From the NCBI GenBank assembly GCA_017461725.1, contig JAFTXG010000022.1:1-64000 (forward strand): a stretch of DNA of 64,000 nt, written 5' to 3'. Source of the DNA: Lachnospiraceae bacterium (GTDB lineage Bacteria > Bacillota > Clostridia > Lachnospirales > Lachnospiraceae). A program made the translations under genes and the position numbers. Below are positions 45,719 to 54,685 of the stretch, piece by piece (within the stretch, counting starts at the first letter, position 1; every line of letters begins with the position of its first letter). The notes beneath the pieces were generated by a model. It ran no database searches and was not told the DNA's origin. It saw only the letters and a program-made list of their open reading frames with translations.

Positions 45719-46075
45719 ACGCCCCGCCGGCGAAAGGAAGTGGCGGCCACGTGCAAAAGTAATATAATTCTGCAGTTTCCTACGCAGACACGTTGATTTG
45801 CGCGAAAACAATGAGCCGTGCAAAAGAGGACGCAAGGCGAACTGTGAAGCTTGCTTCAAACGGTACGACGTTGCGACCGATTTTATAGGGCGAATGCCCG
45901 CGAACGAACGACTGGAAGTCGTGAGTCGGCACGGTGGAATATAGCTCAGCCTGCAAAAATCTGCCTATCGTCTGCTTTAGGAAAACTGAGAATTGGTTTT
46001 CGTAAATGGACGCGGCCGAAATAAAGTGATGAGTGGCGGTGCGGCTAAAGGAAAGATGTTAGGAGAATAACTACC
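45719..46075. other. Non-coding gap between dnaJ and prmA
   Basis: No gene is seen in this 357-nt gap. Small stems such as GGGC-GAAT-GCCC (near 45889) and ACGACT-GGA-AGTCGT (near 45907) are visible, and the composition differs from the flanking genes. It may hold a dispersed intergenic repeat. GTTAGGAG precedes prmA. Confidence 0.45.
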
Positions 46076-47032
46076 ATGCAATGGAATCGTTTTACCATAG
46101 ATACAACCACTGAAGCAGTGGATCTCATCAGCAGCATGCTCGACGAGCTCGGTGTGGAAGGCATTGAGATCGAGGACCATGTTCCCCTCACGGAGAGTGA
46201 GACCAAGGGCATGTTTATTGATATTTTGCCTGACCTGGGTCCTGATGACGGCAAGGCGAAGGTTTCCTTCTACCTGGACGTGGATGTTGATCCCGAGGAG
46301 CTGCTTGCGCAGGTGCGCGAGGGCCTGGAGGAGCTGAAGCTGTTTGTGAATATCGGCGAGGGCACGATCACCGAGAGCCAGACCGAGGATAAGGACTGGA
46401 TGAATAACTGGAAAGAGTATTTTAAGCCCTTTACCGTTGACGATATTTTGATCAAGCCCACCTGGGAGACCGTACCCGAGGAGCACAAGGATAAGCTGAT
46501 GATCCAGATTGATCCCGGCACCGCATTTGGCACCGGTACCCATGAGACCACTCAGCTCTGCATCCGTCAGATCCGCAAGTGGCTGAAGGACGGGGATACG
46601 GTTCTCGATGTGGGAACCGGAAGTGGTATTCTGGCCATTGCGGCGCTGAAGCTGGGCGCGAAGTATGCATTCGGTACCGATCTGGATGAGAATGCTATCG
46701 TGGCCGCTGCAGAGAACGCAGAGGTGAACGGCATCACCGCGGATCAGTTCAAGGTGATCGCCGGAAATATCATTGACGACGAGGCGGTGCAGGCGGAGAC
46801 CGGTATGGAGTGCTACGATGTGGCGGTGGCAAACATTCTGGCACCGGTCATCATCATGCTCCAGGGTGAGATCGCACAGCACATCAAACACGGCGGCATG
46901 TTCATCACCTCCGGTATCATCAATACCTGGGAGGAGAGAGTGCTGGAGGCATTTGCAGGAAACGATGACTTTGAGGTGGTGGATGTGGCTCACCAGGGTG
47001 AGTGGGTTGCGATCACCGCACGCCGCAAATAA
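46076..47032 (+). CDS. prmA: Ribosomal protein L11 methyltransferase
   Basis: The product is 318 aa. The N-terminal substrate-binding domain is followed by the SAM-binding core with IDPGTAFGTGTHETTQ and VLDVGTGSGILAIAA, then a VANILAP catalytic block. It methylates L11 in the cytoplasm. It follows dnaJ and precedes rsmE, the usual Firmicutes order. Confidence 0.95.
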   Translation: MQWNRFTIDTTTEAVDLISSMLDELGVEGIEIEDHVPLTESETKGMFIDILPDLGPDDGKAKVSFYLDVDVDPEELLAQVREGLEELKLFVNIGEGTITESQTEDKDWMNNWKEYFKPFTVDDILIKPTWETVPEEHKDKLMIQIDPGTAFGTGTHETTQLCIRQIRKWLKDGDTVLDVGTGSGILAIAALKLGAKYAFGTDLDENAIVAAAENAEVNGITADQFKVIAGNIIDDEAVQAETGMECYDVAVANILAPVIIMLQGEIAQHIKHGGMFITSGIINTWEERVLEAFAGNDDFEVVDVAHQGEWVAITARRK

Positions 47033-47123
47033 TGTCGCGTGATAGATTGATGTTACAAATATAGTGGTGTGTGGGCTTGAACGGACAATATCGGTTGAGC
47101 GCCACACATCGGAGGAATTTGTT

Positions 47124-47861
47124 ATGTATCAGTTTTTCGTGGAGCCGGAGAGAATCGGCTCAGAGCAGGCGACCATCATCGGCCCCGATGTGAATCATAT
47201 CCGCAATGTGCTGCGGATGAAGCCGGGCGAGGCGGTTCGCATCAGCGACGGAAGGGGTTCCTGCTACGACGGTGTCATTGACACGCTGCTTGGCGATGAG
47301 ATCGTTGTGCGGCTGTCGGGAGAAAAAATCGAGAGCACGGAGCTTCCCGTGGAGACCGTGCTCTTTCAGGGTTTGCCCAAGAGCGATAAGATGGAGCTGA
47401 TTATCCAGAAAAACACAGAGCTGGGTGTCAGTGCCATTGTTCCGGTGTCCACCAGCCGGGCTGTAGTCAAGCTGGATGAGAAGAAGGCGGACAGTAAGGT
47501 GAAGCGGTGGAACGGCATTGCCGAGGCGGCTGCGAAGCAGTCCAAGCGCACCCTGATTCCGGAGGTTCGCTCCGTCATGAGTTTTAAACAGGCGCTTATC
47601 GAAGCGTCTGCTTTTGACGTTAAATTGATGCCTTACGAGAATGCTGAGGGCATGGCTTTTACCCGCAAATGTATCGGCGAGATCAAGCCGGGAGCCAAAG
47701 TGGCGATTTTTATCGGCCCGGAGGGCGGCTTTTCCGAGGAGGAGGTCGAGGCGGCCAGTGCGGCCGGATTTGTGCCGATCACGCTGGGACGGCGGATTCT
47801 TCGGACGGAGACTGCCGGGATGAGTGTGTTGTCGATGATCGGCTATGTGCTGGAACCGTGA
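47124..47861 (+). CDS. rsmE: 16S rRNA (uracil-1498-N3)-methyltransferase
   Basis: The product is 245 aa from the ATG at 47124, with GGAGGA upstream. It has an N-terminal PUA-like domain (MYQFFVEPERIG, then DVNHIRNVLRMKPGE) and a C-terminal SPOUT knot (IFIGPEGGFSEEEVE, then LGRRILRTETA). It methylates U1498 of 16S rRNA. Confidence 0.95.
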   Translation: MYQFFVEPERIGSEQATIIGPDVNHIRNVLRMKPGEAVRISDGRGSCYDGVIDTLLGDEIVVRLSGEKIESTELPVETVLFQGLPKSDKMELIIQKNTELGVSAIVPVSTSRAVVKLDEKKADSKVKRWNGIAEAAAKQSKRTLIPEVRSVMSFKQALIEASAFDVKLMPYENAEGMAFTRKCIGEIKPGAKVAIFIGPEGGFSEEEVEAASAAGFVPITLGRRILRTETAGMSVLSMIGYVLEP

Positions 47862-48029
47862 GGTAGTACAGACATTGTGGGAAGGAAAAATGCAGATTGA
47901 CTCGGGCAGAGAGAACTGATGAATGGAACAGACCGATTCGGATAGACGGATGCGGACAGTGAGGGCTTAAAACGGACGCAGACGGACGCAGAAAGATCAA
48001 GCCTGAGATCAGGCAAGTGAGGATATACT

Positions 48030-49184
48030 ATGGAAGCATATTTGGATAATTCCGCGACGACGAGGGTTCTGGACTCTGTCAAGGAAATCATGATCAAAAC
48101 CATGACTGAGGATTTTGGCAATCCATCCTCCCTCCACAAAAAGGGAGTGGACGCGGAGCACTATGTGAAGGCTGCCCGGGAGGAAATCGCAAAGACTTTG
48201 AAGGCAAAGCCTGCCGAGATTATTTTTACCTCCGGCGGCACCGAGTCAAACAACATGGCCATCATCGGAACTGCGCTGGCAAACCGGCGCAGAGGAAAAC
48301 ACATTATCACTTCCACCATTGAGCATGCTTCCGTGTACAATGTCTTCGGATTTTTGGAGGAGGAAGGCTTCCGCGTCTCCTATGTGCCGGTGGACGAGCA
48401 CGGACATCTGAGGCTGGATGAGCTGGAGAAGGTGCTGGACGATGAGACCATCCTGGTGTCGGTGATGTATGTGAACAATGAAATCGGCTCAGTGAATCCC
48501 GTGGGAGAGATTGCCAAGCTGGTGAGAGCAAAAGCTCCTCGCGCACTGGTTCATGTGGATGCGATCCAGGCCTACGGCAAATTTCGCATCAACCCGAAAC
48601 AGTTGGGGATTGATCTGCTGAGCGTCAGCGCCCACAAGATTCACGGCCCTAAGGGCATCGGTTTCCTCTACATAAAGGAGGGTACCAAGATCCGCCCGAT
48701 CCTGTTTGGTGGCGGTCAGCAGAAAGGCATGCGCTCCGGGACGGACAATGTGCCGGGAGCGGCAGGGCTGGGTGTTGCAGCCAGAGAAATGTATAATGAC
48801 TTTGACAAAAAGACAGATTATCTGTATCATATAAAGGAAATGTTTATCGAAAAGCTGGGCACTATTGAGGGAACCCGGGTCAACGGACTGACGGGCCGGG
48901 ACAGTGCGCCCCATGTGGTCAGTGTCAGCTTTGACGGAGTGCGAAGCGAGGTATTGCTCCACGCGCTGGAGGACAAGGGCGTTTACGTTTCCTCCGGCTC
49001 GGCCTGCTCATCCAACCATCCGGCGGTGAGCGGAACACTGAAGGGCATCGGTGTGGAGAAGGAGTATCTGGACGCGACTCTGCGATTCAGCTTCAGTATC
49101 TTCACCACGGAGGCGGAGATCGAATATTGTATACAATGCTTAAGCGAGTTGTTGCCGATGTTGAGACGATACCGCAGGATGTAG
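48030..49184 (+). CDS. Cysteine desulfurase (NifS/IscS family)
   Basis: The product is 384 aa. PLP-binding features are SGGTESNNMAI near residue 72 and the Schiff-base Lys in SVSAHKIHGPKG near 199. The active Cys lies in SSGSACSSNH near 328. It removes sulfur from cysteine and, being directly upstream of thiI (160 nt), probably feeds ThiI for 4-thiouridine in tRNA, as NifZ does in Bacillus. It could also serve thiamin synthesis. Confidence 0.92.
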   Translation: MEAYLDNSATTRVLDSVKEIMIKTMTEDFGNPSSLHKKGVDAEHYVKAAREEIAKTLKAKPAEIIFTSGGTESNNMAIIGTALANRRRGKHIITSTIEHASVYNVFGFLEEEGFRVSYVPVDEHGHLRLDELEKVLDDETILVSVMYVNNEIGSVNPVGEIAKLVRAKAPRALVHVDAIQAYGKFRINPKQLGIDLLSVSAHKIHGPKGIGFLYIKEGTKIRPILFGGGQQKGMRSGTDNVPGAAGLGVAAREMYNDFDKKTDYLYHIKEMFIEKLGTIEGTRVNGLTGRDSAPHVVSVSFDGVRSEVLLHALEDKGVYVSSGSACSSNHPAVSGTLKGIGVEKEYLDATLRFSFSIFTTEAEIEYCIQCLSELLPMLRRYRRM

Positions 49185-49343
49185 GTGGATTGCATGGAGT
49201 CAAAAGACAGCACGGTTAGATGATGCCACAGAAGCTGGATAACCGGTGGTCGACAGCTTTATCAGTCAGATGATGAGTTGGTAACCGTCAGGTAAAATCA
49301 GACGGACATAACTTACCGCCCATGGCGGAGGAAAGAGGAAAAT

Positions 49344-50528
49344 ATGGTTCAGGTATTTTTGATCAAATACGCGGAGATCGCCATCAAGGGAAAGAACCGC
49401 TATCTGTTTGAGGATGCGCTGGTGCGCCAGATGCGCAGAGCGCTGTATAAGATTGACGGACAGTTCAAGGTGTTCAAGGAGTCCGGACGCGTCTATGTGA
49501 AGGCGGAGGGACACTTTGATTACGATGAGACCGTGGACTGCCTGCAGAAAATTTTTGGTATCGTGGCGATCTGCCCCATCGTGCAGAAGTCAAAGATGAA
49601 TTTTGAGGAGTTGAAAAAGGAAGTTCTAGCCCATATCGACAGCGAATACCCGGACAAGAATTTTACCTTCAAGGTGTTCTGCCGCCGTGTGGACAAGTCC
49701 TTCCCCATGGAGTCAAATGATGTGAATGCAGCGCTGGGTGAGGCGATCCTGGAGGCATTCCCCGAGACTAAGGTGGATGTCCATGATCCGGAGGTAAAGA
49801 TCAATGTGGAACTTCGCCCCACCTTAGTGAATATTTATTCCAAATCCCTTCCCGGACAGGGCGGAATGCCCGCAGGTACCTCCGGCAAGGCGACCCTGCT
49901 TCTGTCCGGCGGAATCGACAGTCCTGTTGCAGGCTACATGATCGCAAAGCGCGGTGTGACCCTGGATGCGGTATATTTCCATGCACCGCCCTACACCAGC
50001 GAGCGCGCCAAGGAGAAGGTCGTGGATCTGGCGAAGCTGGTGGCAGTGTACACCGGCCCCATCCGTCTCCATGTGATCAATTTTACGGAGATTCAGCTGT
50101 ATATTTACGATCAGTGTCCCCACGATGAGCTGACCATTATCATGCGCCGCTACATGATGCGGATCGCAGAGATGATCGCCAAAGAGTCCGACAGTCTGGG
50201 CCTGATTACCGGTGAGAGCCTCGGACAGGTGGCGTCCCAGACCATCCAGAGTCTGGCGGTGACCAACGAGGTCTGCACTCTGCCCGTATATCGCCCGCTG
50301 ATCGCCTTTGATAAGGACGACATCGTAAAGGTCGCAAAGAAGATCAATACCTTCGAGACCTCCATCCTTCCCTACGAGGACTGCTGTACCATTTTCGTGG
50401 CAAAGCATCCCGTGACCAAGCCCATCGTGAAAGCCATCGCCAAGTCAGAGCTGAATCTGGCGGAGAAGATCGATGAGATGGTGGCAAGGGCGCTGGAGAC
50501 CAGAGAGATTATCGATGTGGAAGCGTAA
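49344..50528 (+). CDS. thiI: tRNA 4-thiouridine synthase ThiI
   Basis: The product is 394 aa. It has an N-terminal ferredoxin-like part, a THUMP domain (about residues 60-165) and a PP-loop ATPase with LLSGGIDSPVAGYM near 187. The rhodanese domain of the E. coli enzyme is absent, as is usual in Firmicutes, so sulfur must come from a dedicated desulfurase such as the one encoded upstream. AAAGAGGAAA precedes the ATG. Confidence 0.95.
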   Translation: MVQVFLIKYAEIAIKGKNRYLFEDALVRQMRRALYKIDGQFKVFKESGRVYVKAEGHFDYDETVDCLQKIFGIVAICPIVQKSKMNFEELKKEVLAHIDSEYPDKNFTFKVFCRRVDKSFPMESNDVNAALGEAILEAFPETKVDVHDPEVKINVELRPTLVNIYSKSLPGQGGMPAGTSGKATLLLSGGIDSPVAGYMIAKRGVTLDAVYFHAPPYTSERAKEKVVDLAKLVAVYTGPIRLHVINFTEIQLYIYDQCPHDELTIIMRRYMMRIAEMIAKESDSLGLITGESLGQVASQTIQSLAVTNEVCTLPVYRPLIAFDKDDIVKVAKKINTFETSILPYEDCCTIFVAKHPVTKPIVKAIAKSELNLAEKIDEMVARALETREIIDVEA

Positions 50529-50590
50529 GCCGGGAAAGTCTTGGACGGAATCTTTCACAGCAAAGATGATTTAATGTGATAATCGTGTAC

Positions 50591-50626
50591 AAAATAGCGT
50601 GGCCAAAGTCATGCTATTTTGCTTTT
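50591..50626 (+). terminator. Terminator after thiI
   Basis: AAAATAGC (50591-50598) and GCTATTTT (50613-50620) form a stem, extended by partial inner pairing and followed by a T-rich tail. Confidence 0.75.
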
Positions 50627-50764
50627 ACGGAGCTCAGAATGTTGGTCAACATCTGTCCCGAATTTCATGTGAAATCTCAATGCGAGAATTTGGGGAACGT
50701 TTGTAACGAATTTCACTTTTTCGTGTATAACCAATAGAACAAAGCCAAAGGAGGTGTGGGAATC

Positions 50765-51238
50765 GTGCTGGAAACATTCTACCGAGAGAATTACCGGATT
50801 GTCTACGGATATCTGCTGTCGCTCTGCGCGGATCCCGACCTTGCGGAGGACTTGGCAGCGGAGACGTTCTGCAAAGCAATGGAACACATTAAGCATTACG
50901 ATCCGAAGTATAAGGCTTCCACCTGGCTTTGCACCATCGGACGGAATCTGTTTTACAACGAATGCCGGAGAAAAAAACGGTTTGTGAGTCTGGATGAGGC
51001 GACCTGGATTGCCACCCCGTCAGCGGAAACAATCCATCTGCAGAAAGCTGAAGCGGAACAGATACTGAAGCTGTTGGACACTGTCTCGCCTGAACAGAAG
51101 CAGGTGTTTATCATGCGTCTGGAGGGGATGAACTTTCAGGAGATCGGCCTTGCCCTTGGCAGAAGCGAAAACTGGGCGCGGGTCAATTTCTTTCGGACCA
51201 AGAGCCGGATACGGTCAGAAATGGAGGGAGAAGCATGA
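50765..51238 (+). CDS. ECF-type RNA polymerase sigma factor
   Basis: The product is 157 aa from GTG 50765, with AAAGGAGG at good spacing; a GTG at 50756 is too close to it. Region 2 is visible (YRIVYGYLLSLCADPDLAED, then WLCTIGRNLFYNECRRKKR) and region 4 (FIMRLEGMNFQEIGLALGRS). It overlaps the anti-sigma gene by 4 nt. A TGTAAC box (near 50701) and CGTGTA (near 50721) could form an autoregulated ECF promoter, although the spacing of 14 bp is short. Confidence 0.88.
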   Translation: MLETFYRENYRIVYGYLLSLCADPDLAEDLAAETFCKAMEHIKHYDPKYKASTWLCTIGRNLFYNECRRKKRFVSLDEATWIATPSAETIHLQKAEAEQILKLLDTVSPEQKQVFIMRLEGMNFQEIGLALGRSENWARVNFFRTKSRIRSEMEGEA

Positions 51239-51999
51239 AGTGTGAGATTATTCGCGATTTATTGCCGCTGTATGCGGACGGATTGACCTCTGCGGAGAGC
51301 AATCAGCTGATCGAAGAGCATATCCAGGCCTGCGCGGAGTGCGCTGCTTTGGCGAAGAGCATGTGTGCGCCCTTGGAGACGGAGTTTATGCCGAGTCAGG
51401 ACGCATATGACTGTGTGGAGGCGATTTATCGGCAGAAGCGCAGGACAAAAATCAGAACCGTTGTGGCCTGCGTGCTGACGGCAGCGATCGTGTTTGGCGG
51501 TTATTGGTATTATACGAAGACCCATTATCGTTCAATCGGATGGACGGAGGCTGAACTCAGTCAGGAAGAAATTTTGGAGCAGCTTCCGGAGCTTGCGCTG
51601 ACTGATGCTGAGCTTGCGCTGGGAAGGACCATTTTTGGTACACCTGAGCTGCAGGAATATCTGAAAATGGAATCAAAGGAATATATGGCGATTCCCTATG
51701 AGCAGATGGAGAAATATCTGGTCGGTGTGATTCCGGGAGATGCCAGCGTCAGCGAGATTGGTTTGTTTCAGCGGATGCTATATATTGACTATTTTTACGC
51801 GGACATGCGCACGATGCTGGGATATGTTGACGGTGACCTGACGGGGTATGTGGATCGAATCAGAAAATATATGAGCGTTATATCGGAGGACAGAGACGTG
51901 GAGGCGGTTTACAGCGTGAATTACGATGTTGCCACCGGCGATGCTGATTACAAAAAGAGTGAACCGGAAACCCACTGGTATGACTTCCTGTTTGAGTGA
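51235..51999 (+). CDS. Membrane anti-sigma factor (zinc-finger type)
   Basis: The product is 254 aa. The N-terminal ZAS domain shows MKCEIIRDLLPLYADGLTS and HIQACAECAAL (the H-x3-C-x2-C zinc site). One membrane helix (VVACVLTAAIVFGGYWYY) lies near residues 80-97, followed by an extracytoplasmic domain of unknown family. It probably holds the ECF sigma factor at the membrane until a signal is sensed. The ATGA overlap indicates translational coupling. Confidence 0.85.
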   Translation: MKCEIIRDLLPLYADGLTSAESNQLIEEHIQACAECAALAKSMCAPLETEFMPSQDAYDCVEAIYRQKRRTKIRTVVACVLTAAIVFGGYWYYTKTHYRSIGWTEAELSQEEILEQLPELALTDAELALGRTIFGTPELQEYLKMESKEYMAIPYEQMEKYLVGVIPGDASVSEIGLFQRMLYIDYFYADMRTMLGYVDGDLTGYVDRIRKYMSVISEDRDVEAVYSVNYDVATGDADYKKSEPETHWYDFLFE

Positions 52000-52040
52000 G
52001 CAAATCATTGTCGCTTTGTCACTCGGCACATATTCTCTGA

Positions 52041-52069
52041 TTGACAATTTTCTTTCACAACGGTAAACT
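52041..52069 (+). promoter_or_regulatory. mtaB promoter
   Basis: TTGACA (52041-52046) and TAAACT (52064-52069) are spaced 17 bp. Confidence 0.7.
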
Positions 52070-52148
52070 ATTGTCGTTACCGTTGGTATCTCTGCGGTAA
52101 ACTGACCGGATTTCGGCACCGATGTTTTGAAAGTCAGGAGGAAGTTTT

Positions 52149-53459
52149 ATGAGAGCAGCACTGCACAATCTAGGCTGCAAGGTAAATGCATACGAGACTG
52201 AGGCTATGCAGCAGCTTCTGGAGGCTGCGGGTTATGAGATCGTCCCCTTCGAGGAGACGGCGGATGTCTATGTGATTAATACCTGCAGCGTGACCAATAT
52301 AGCTGACCGCAAGTCCAGACAGATGCTTCACCGCGCAAAGACCATGAACCCCGATGCGGTGGTGGTGGCGGCCGGCTGCTATGTTCAGGCGGCGGGCGAG
52401 GCGCTTTTGGAAGATGCGGCTGTGGATCTGATTATCGGAAATAATCAGAAAAATGAGCTGGTGGGTATTCTGGAGCACTATTTTGCGGACCAAAACGCCA
52501 ATGAGGCTCTTCTTGATATCGCAAAGACGAACGAATACGAGAGTCTGTCCATTTCGAGGACGGCTGAGCACACCAGAGCCTTTATTAAGGTCCAGGACGG
52601 CTGCAATCAGTTCTGCAGCTACTGTATCATTCCCTACACCAGAGGGCGCGTCCGCAGCAGAGGCCTGGTTGATGTGGTGGGCGAGGTGAAAGCGCTGGCG
52701 GCAGCCGGATACCGGGAGGTGGTCCTGACCGGCATTCATTTGAGCTCCTACGGAGTAGATATCAAGGAGGAAAAAGCTCCGCACCTTCTGGAATTGATCA
52801 AGGCTGTCCATGAGATCGACGGGATTGACCGGGTGCGCCTCGGCTCGCTGGAGCCCAGGATTGTCACCGAGGAATTTGTCAGTGAGCTCTCAAAACTGAA
52901 AAAAGTCTGCCCCCATTTCCATCTCTCCCTGCAGAGCGGCTGCGATGCCACCCTGAAGCGGATGAACCGCCGCTACACCACGGCGGAATTCAAAGCGGGC
53001 TGTGATATTCTCCGCAAGTATTATGACGATCCTGCCATCACCACCGACGTGATCGCCGGATTCGCCGGGGAGACCGGGGAAGAGTTCGCACAGACGCTCG
53101 ATTTTGTGCGGGAGATCGGTTTCTACGAGATGCACGTGTTCAAATATTCAGTGCGCAAAGGCACCCGTGCGGCGACCATGCCGAACCAGGTGCCGGAGAA
53201 GGTGAAGACTGAGCGGAGTCATCGCCTCATTGAGCTGGGTGAGCAGATGTCGGAGGCATATAGGCAGCGGAAGCTGGGAAAAGAGACCTCTCTTTTGCTG
53301 GAGGAGCCACTGGAGATTGACGGTGTCAGCTATATGACCGGTTGTACACCCGAGTATATCAAGGGAGCTGTCGTGACCGAAAAGGGAGCGGGAGAACTGG
53401 TTTATGGCCGGTTTGAGCGTTTTTTGAAGGATGATTTGTTGATTTTTGTCGAAAAATGA
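52149..53459 (+). CDS. mtaB: tRNA t6A37 methylthiotransferase MtaB
   Basis: The product is 436 aa. The N-terminal UPF0004 domain carries cluster cysteines (LGCKVNAYE, INTCSVTN, AAGCYVQ). The radical SAM cluster is CNQFCSYCIIPYTRGR near residue 150, and a TRAM-like domain closes the protein. It converts t6A to ms2t6A at position 37 of tRNAs reading ANN codons. AGGAGG precedes the ATG. Confidence 0.95.
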   Translation: MRAALHNLGCKVNAYETEAMQQLLEAAGYEIVPFEETADVYVINTCSVTNIADRKSRQMLHRAKTMNPDAVVVAAGCYVQAAGEALLEDAAVDLIIGNNQKNELVGILEHYFADQNANEALLDIAKTNEYESLSISRTAEHTRAFIKVQDGCNQFCSYCIIPYTRGRVRSRGLVDVVGEVKALAAAGYREVVLTGIHLSSYGVDIKEEKAPHLLELIKAVHEIDGIDRVRLGSLEPRIVTEEFVSELSKLKKVCPHFHLSLQSGCDATLKRMNRRYTTAEFKAGCDILRKYYDDPAITTDVIAGFAGETGEEFAQTLDFVREIGFYEMHVFKYSVRKGTRAATMPNQVPEKVKTERSHRLIELGEQMSEAYRQRKLGKETSLLLEEPLEIDGVSYMTGCTPEYIKGAVVTEKGAGELVYGRFERFLKDDLLIFVEK

Positions 53460-53543
53460 GAAGAAAGTGGAGGGAAGCATCATTTTCGGGCTTCTCTTCA
53501 TACAACTTTAAGAAATTAAAGTGACAGATTTGAAGAAAACCGC

Positions 53544-53572
53544 TTGCCGAATTACGCATTATGGGGTAAAAT
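53544..53572 (+). promoter_or_regulatory. Promoter of the ireB-ruvX gene cluster
   Basis: TTGCCG (53544-53549) and TAAAAT (53567-53572) are spaced 17 bp, directly ahead of the ireB-like gene. Confidence 0.65.
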
Positions 53573-53596
53573 GGTATTACCAGAAATAAGGACGTG

Positions 53597-53866
53597 ATGA
53601 AAATGGTTGAGATACACAGGACACAATTTGTGCATAATGAGGTGGAAAATCACAGTCAGGTCAGCAGTATTCTCGCGAGAGTATACGCGGCATTGAAGAA
53701 AAAGGGGTATAATCCGATCAATCAGGTGGTTGGTTACATTATGTCCGGAGATCCCACTTACATTACCAGCTATGATAATGCGCGCAGTCTGATCATGAAG
53801 GTTGAGCGTGATGAGTTGCTGGAAGAGTTAATGCGGTACTATATCGAAAACAAGCTGGAAGGGTGA
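53597..53866 (+). CDS. IreB family regulatory phosphoprotein (UPF0297)
   Basis: The product is 89 aa from ATG 53597; ATG 53603 and GTG 53594 are also possible. The family core is clear ([19 protein letters not shown], then [17 protein letters not shown]). In Enterococcus the homologue is phosphorylated by the PASTA kinase IreK and affects cephalosporin resistance. It heads the yrzL-yrrK-yrzB-like order seen in Bacillus. B. subtilis name: yrzL. Confidence 0.92.
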   Translation: MKMVEIHRTQFVHNEVENHSQVSSILARVYAALKKKGYNPINQVVGYIMSGDPTYITSYDNARSLIMKVERDELLEELMRYYIENKLEG

Positions 53867-53870
53867 CCAC

Positions 53871-54335
53871 ATGCGTATCATGGGACTGGATCTGGGGTCC
53901 AAAACAGTAGGTGTAGCAGTCAGTGACCCGCTCGGGATCACCGCACAGGGTGTGGAGATCATTCGTCGGGAGAGCGAGGACAAGCTTCGCCGTACTTTAG
54001 CGCGGATTGAAACGCTCGCGAAGGAGTATCAGGTGGAGAAATTTGTGCTGGGATATCCTAAGCACATGGATAACACAATCGGAGAACGTGCACAGAAATC
54101 GGAGGCCTTTAAAGAGAAGCTCGAGCGACGGACAGGGCTTCCGGTTATTTTATGGGACGAGCGTCTGACCACAGTGGCGGCGGACAGTGCGATGGATGAG
54201 GCAGGCTTATCCCGAGAGAAGAAGAAAGAGTATGTGGATATGATTGCCGCATCGCTGATTCTCCAGGGATATCTGGATTCTCTGGCATTTGCACGCAAAA
54301 CGATTGAATCGACTGACGAAAAACGGGAAGACTGA
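53871..54335 (+). CDS. ruvX: Holliday junction resolvase-like RuvX/YqgF
   Basis: The product is 154 aa with an RNase H-like fold: [16 protein letters not shown] at the N-terminus, [11 protein letters not shown] in the middle and LWDERLTT near residue 100, with the catalytic acidic residues. It acts in 16S rRNA maturation or as a putative resolvase. It starts 4 nt after the ireB stop. Confidence 0.93.
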   Translation: MRIMGLDLGSKTVGVAVSDPLGITAQGVEIIRRESEDKLRRTLARIETLAKEYQVEKFVLGYPKHMDNTIGERAQKSEAFKEKLERRTGLPVILWDERLTTVAADSAMDEAGLSREKKKEYVDMIAASLILQGYLDSLAFARKTIESTDEKRED

Positions 54336-54354
54336 AACTGATAAGAGGTTTATT

Positions 54355-54621
54355 ATGGACGAAATGATTATTTTGACCTCGGAAAACGGGGACGAAATTA
54401 AATTTTATGTAATTGAAGAGACGAGAATTGGCGGCATCAATTATTTACTGGTGTCTGATTCGGAGACAGAGGACGGCGACGCATACATTCTCAAGGACAC
54501 ATCCGGCAGCGAGGACAGTGATGCGCTGTATGAGATTGTGGAGGATGAGGAGGAACTCTCCTATCTGTCAAAGATTTTTAATGAATTGCTGGATGAAGAG
54601 GATATTGAGCTTATTCCGTAG
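54355..54621 (+). CDS. DUF1292 protein (UPF0473, YrzB-like)
   Basis: The product is 88 aa from the ATG at 54355. It is very acidic (SETEDGDAY, then EEDIELIP), with the family start ILTSENGDEIKFYVIEE. Its function is unknown. It follows ireB-ruvX in the conserved order of Firmicutes. Confidence 0.88.
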   Translation: MDEMIILTSENGDEIKFYVIEETRIGGINYLLVSDSETEDGDAYILKDTSGSEDSDALYEIVEDEEELSYLSKIFNELLDEEDIELIP

Positions 54622-54685
54622 ATCCTGTAGACCGGACGGACAGTGTGTAAATAAAGGCTGCCTCATGAAAACGGAGGTGCGTTAA

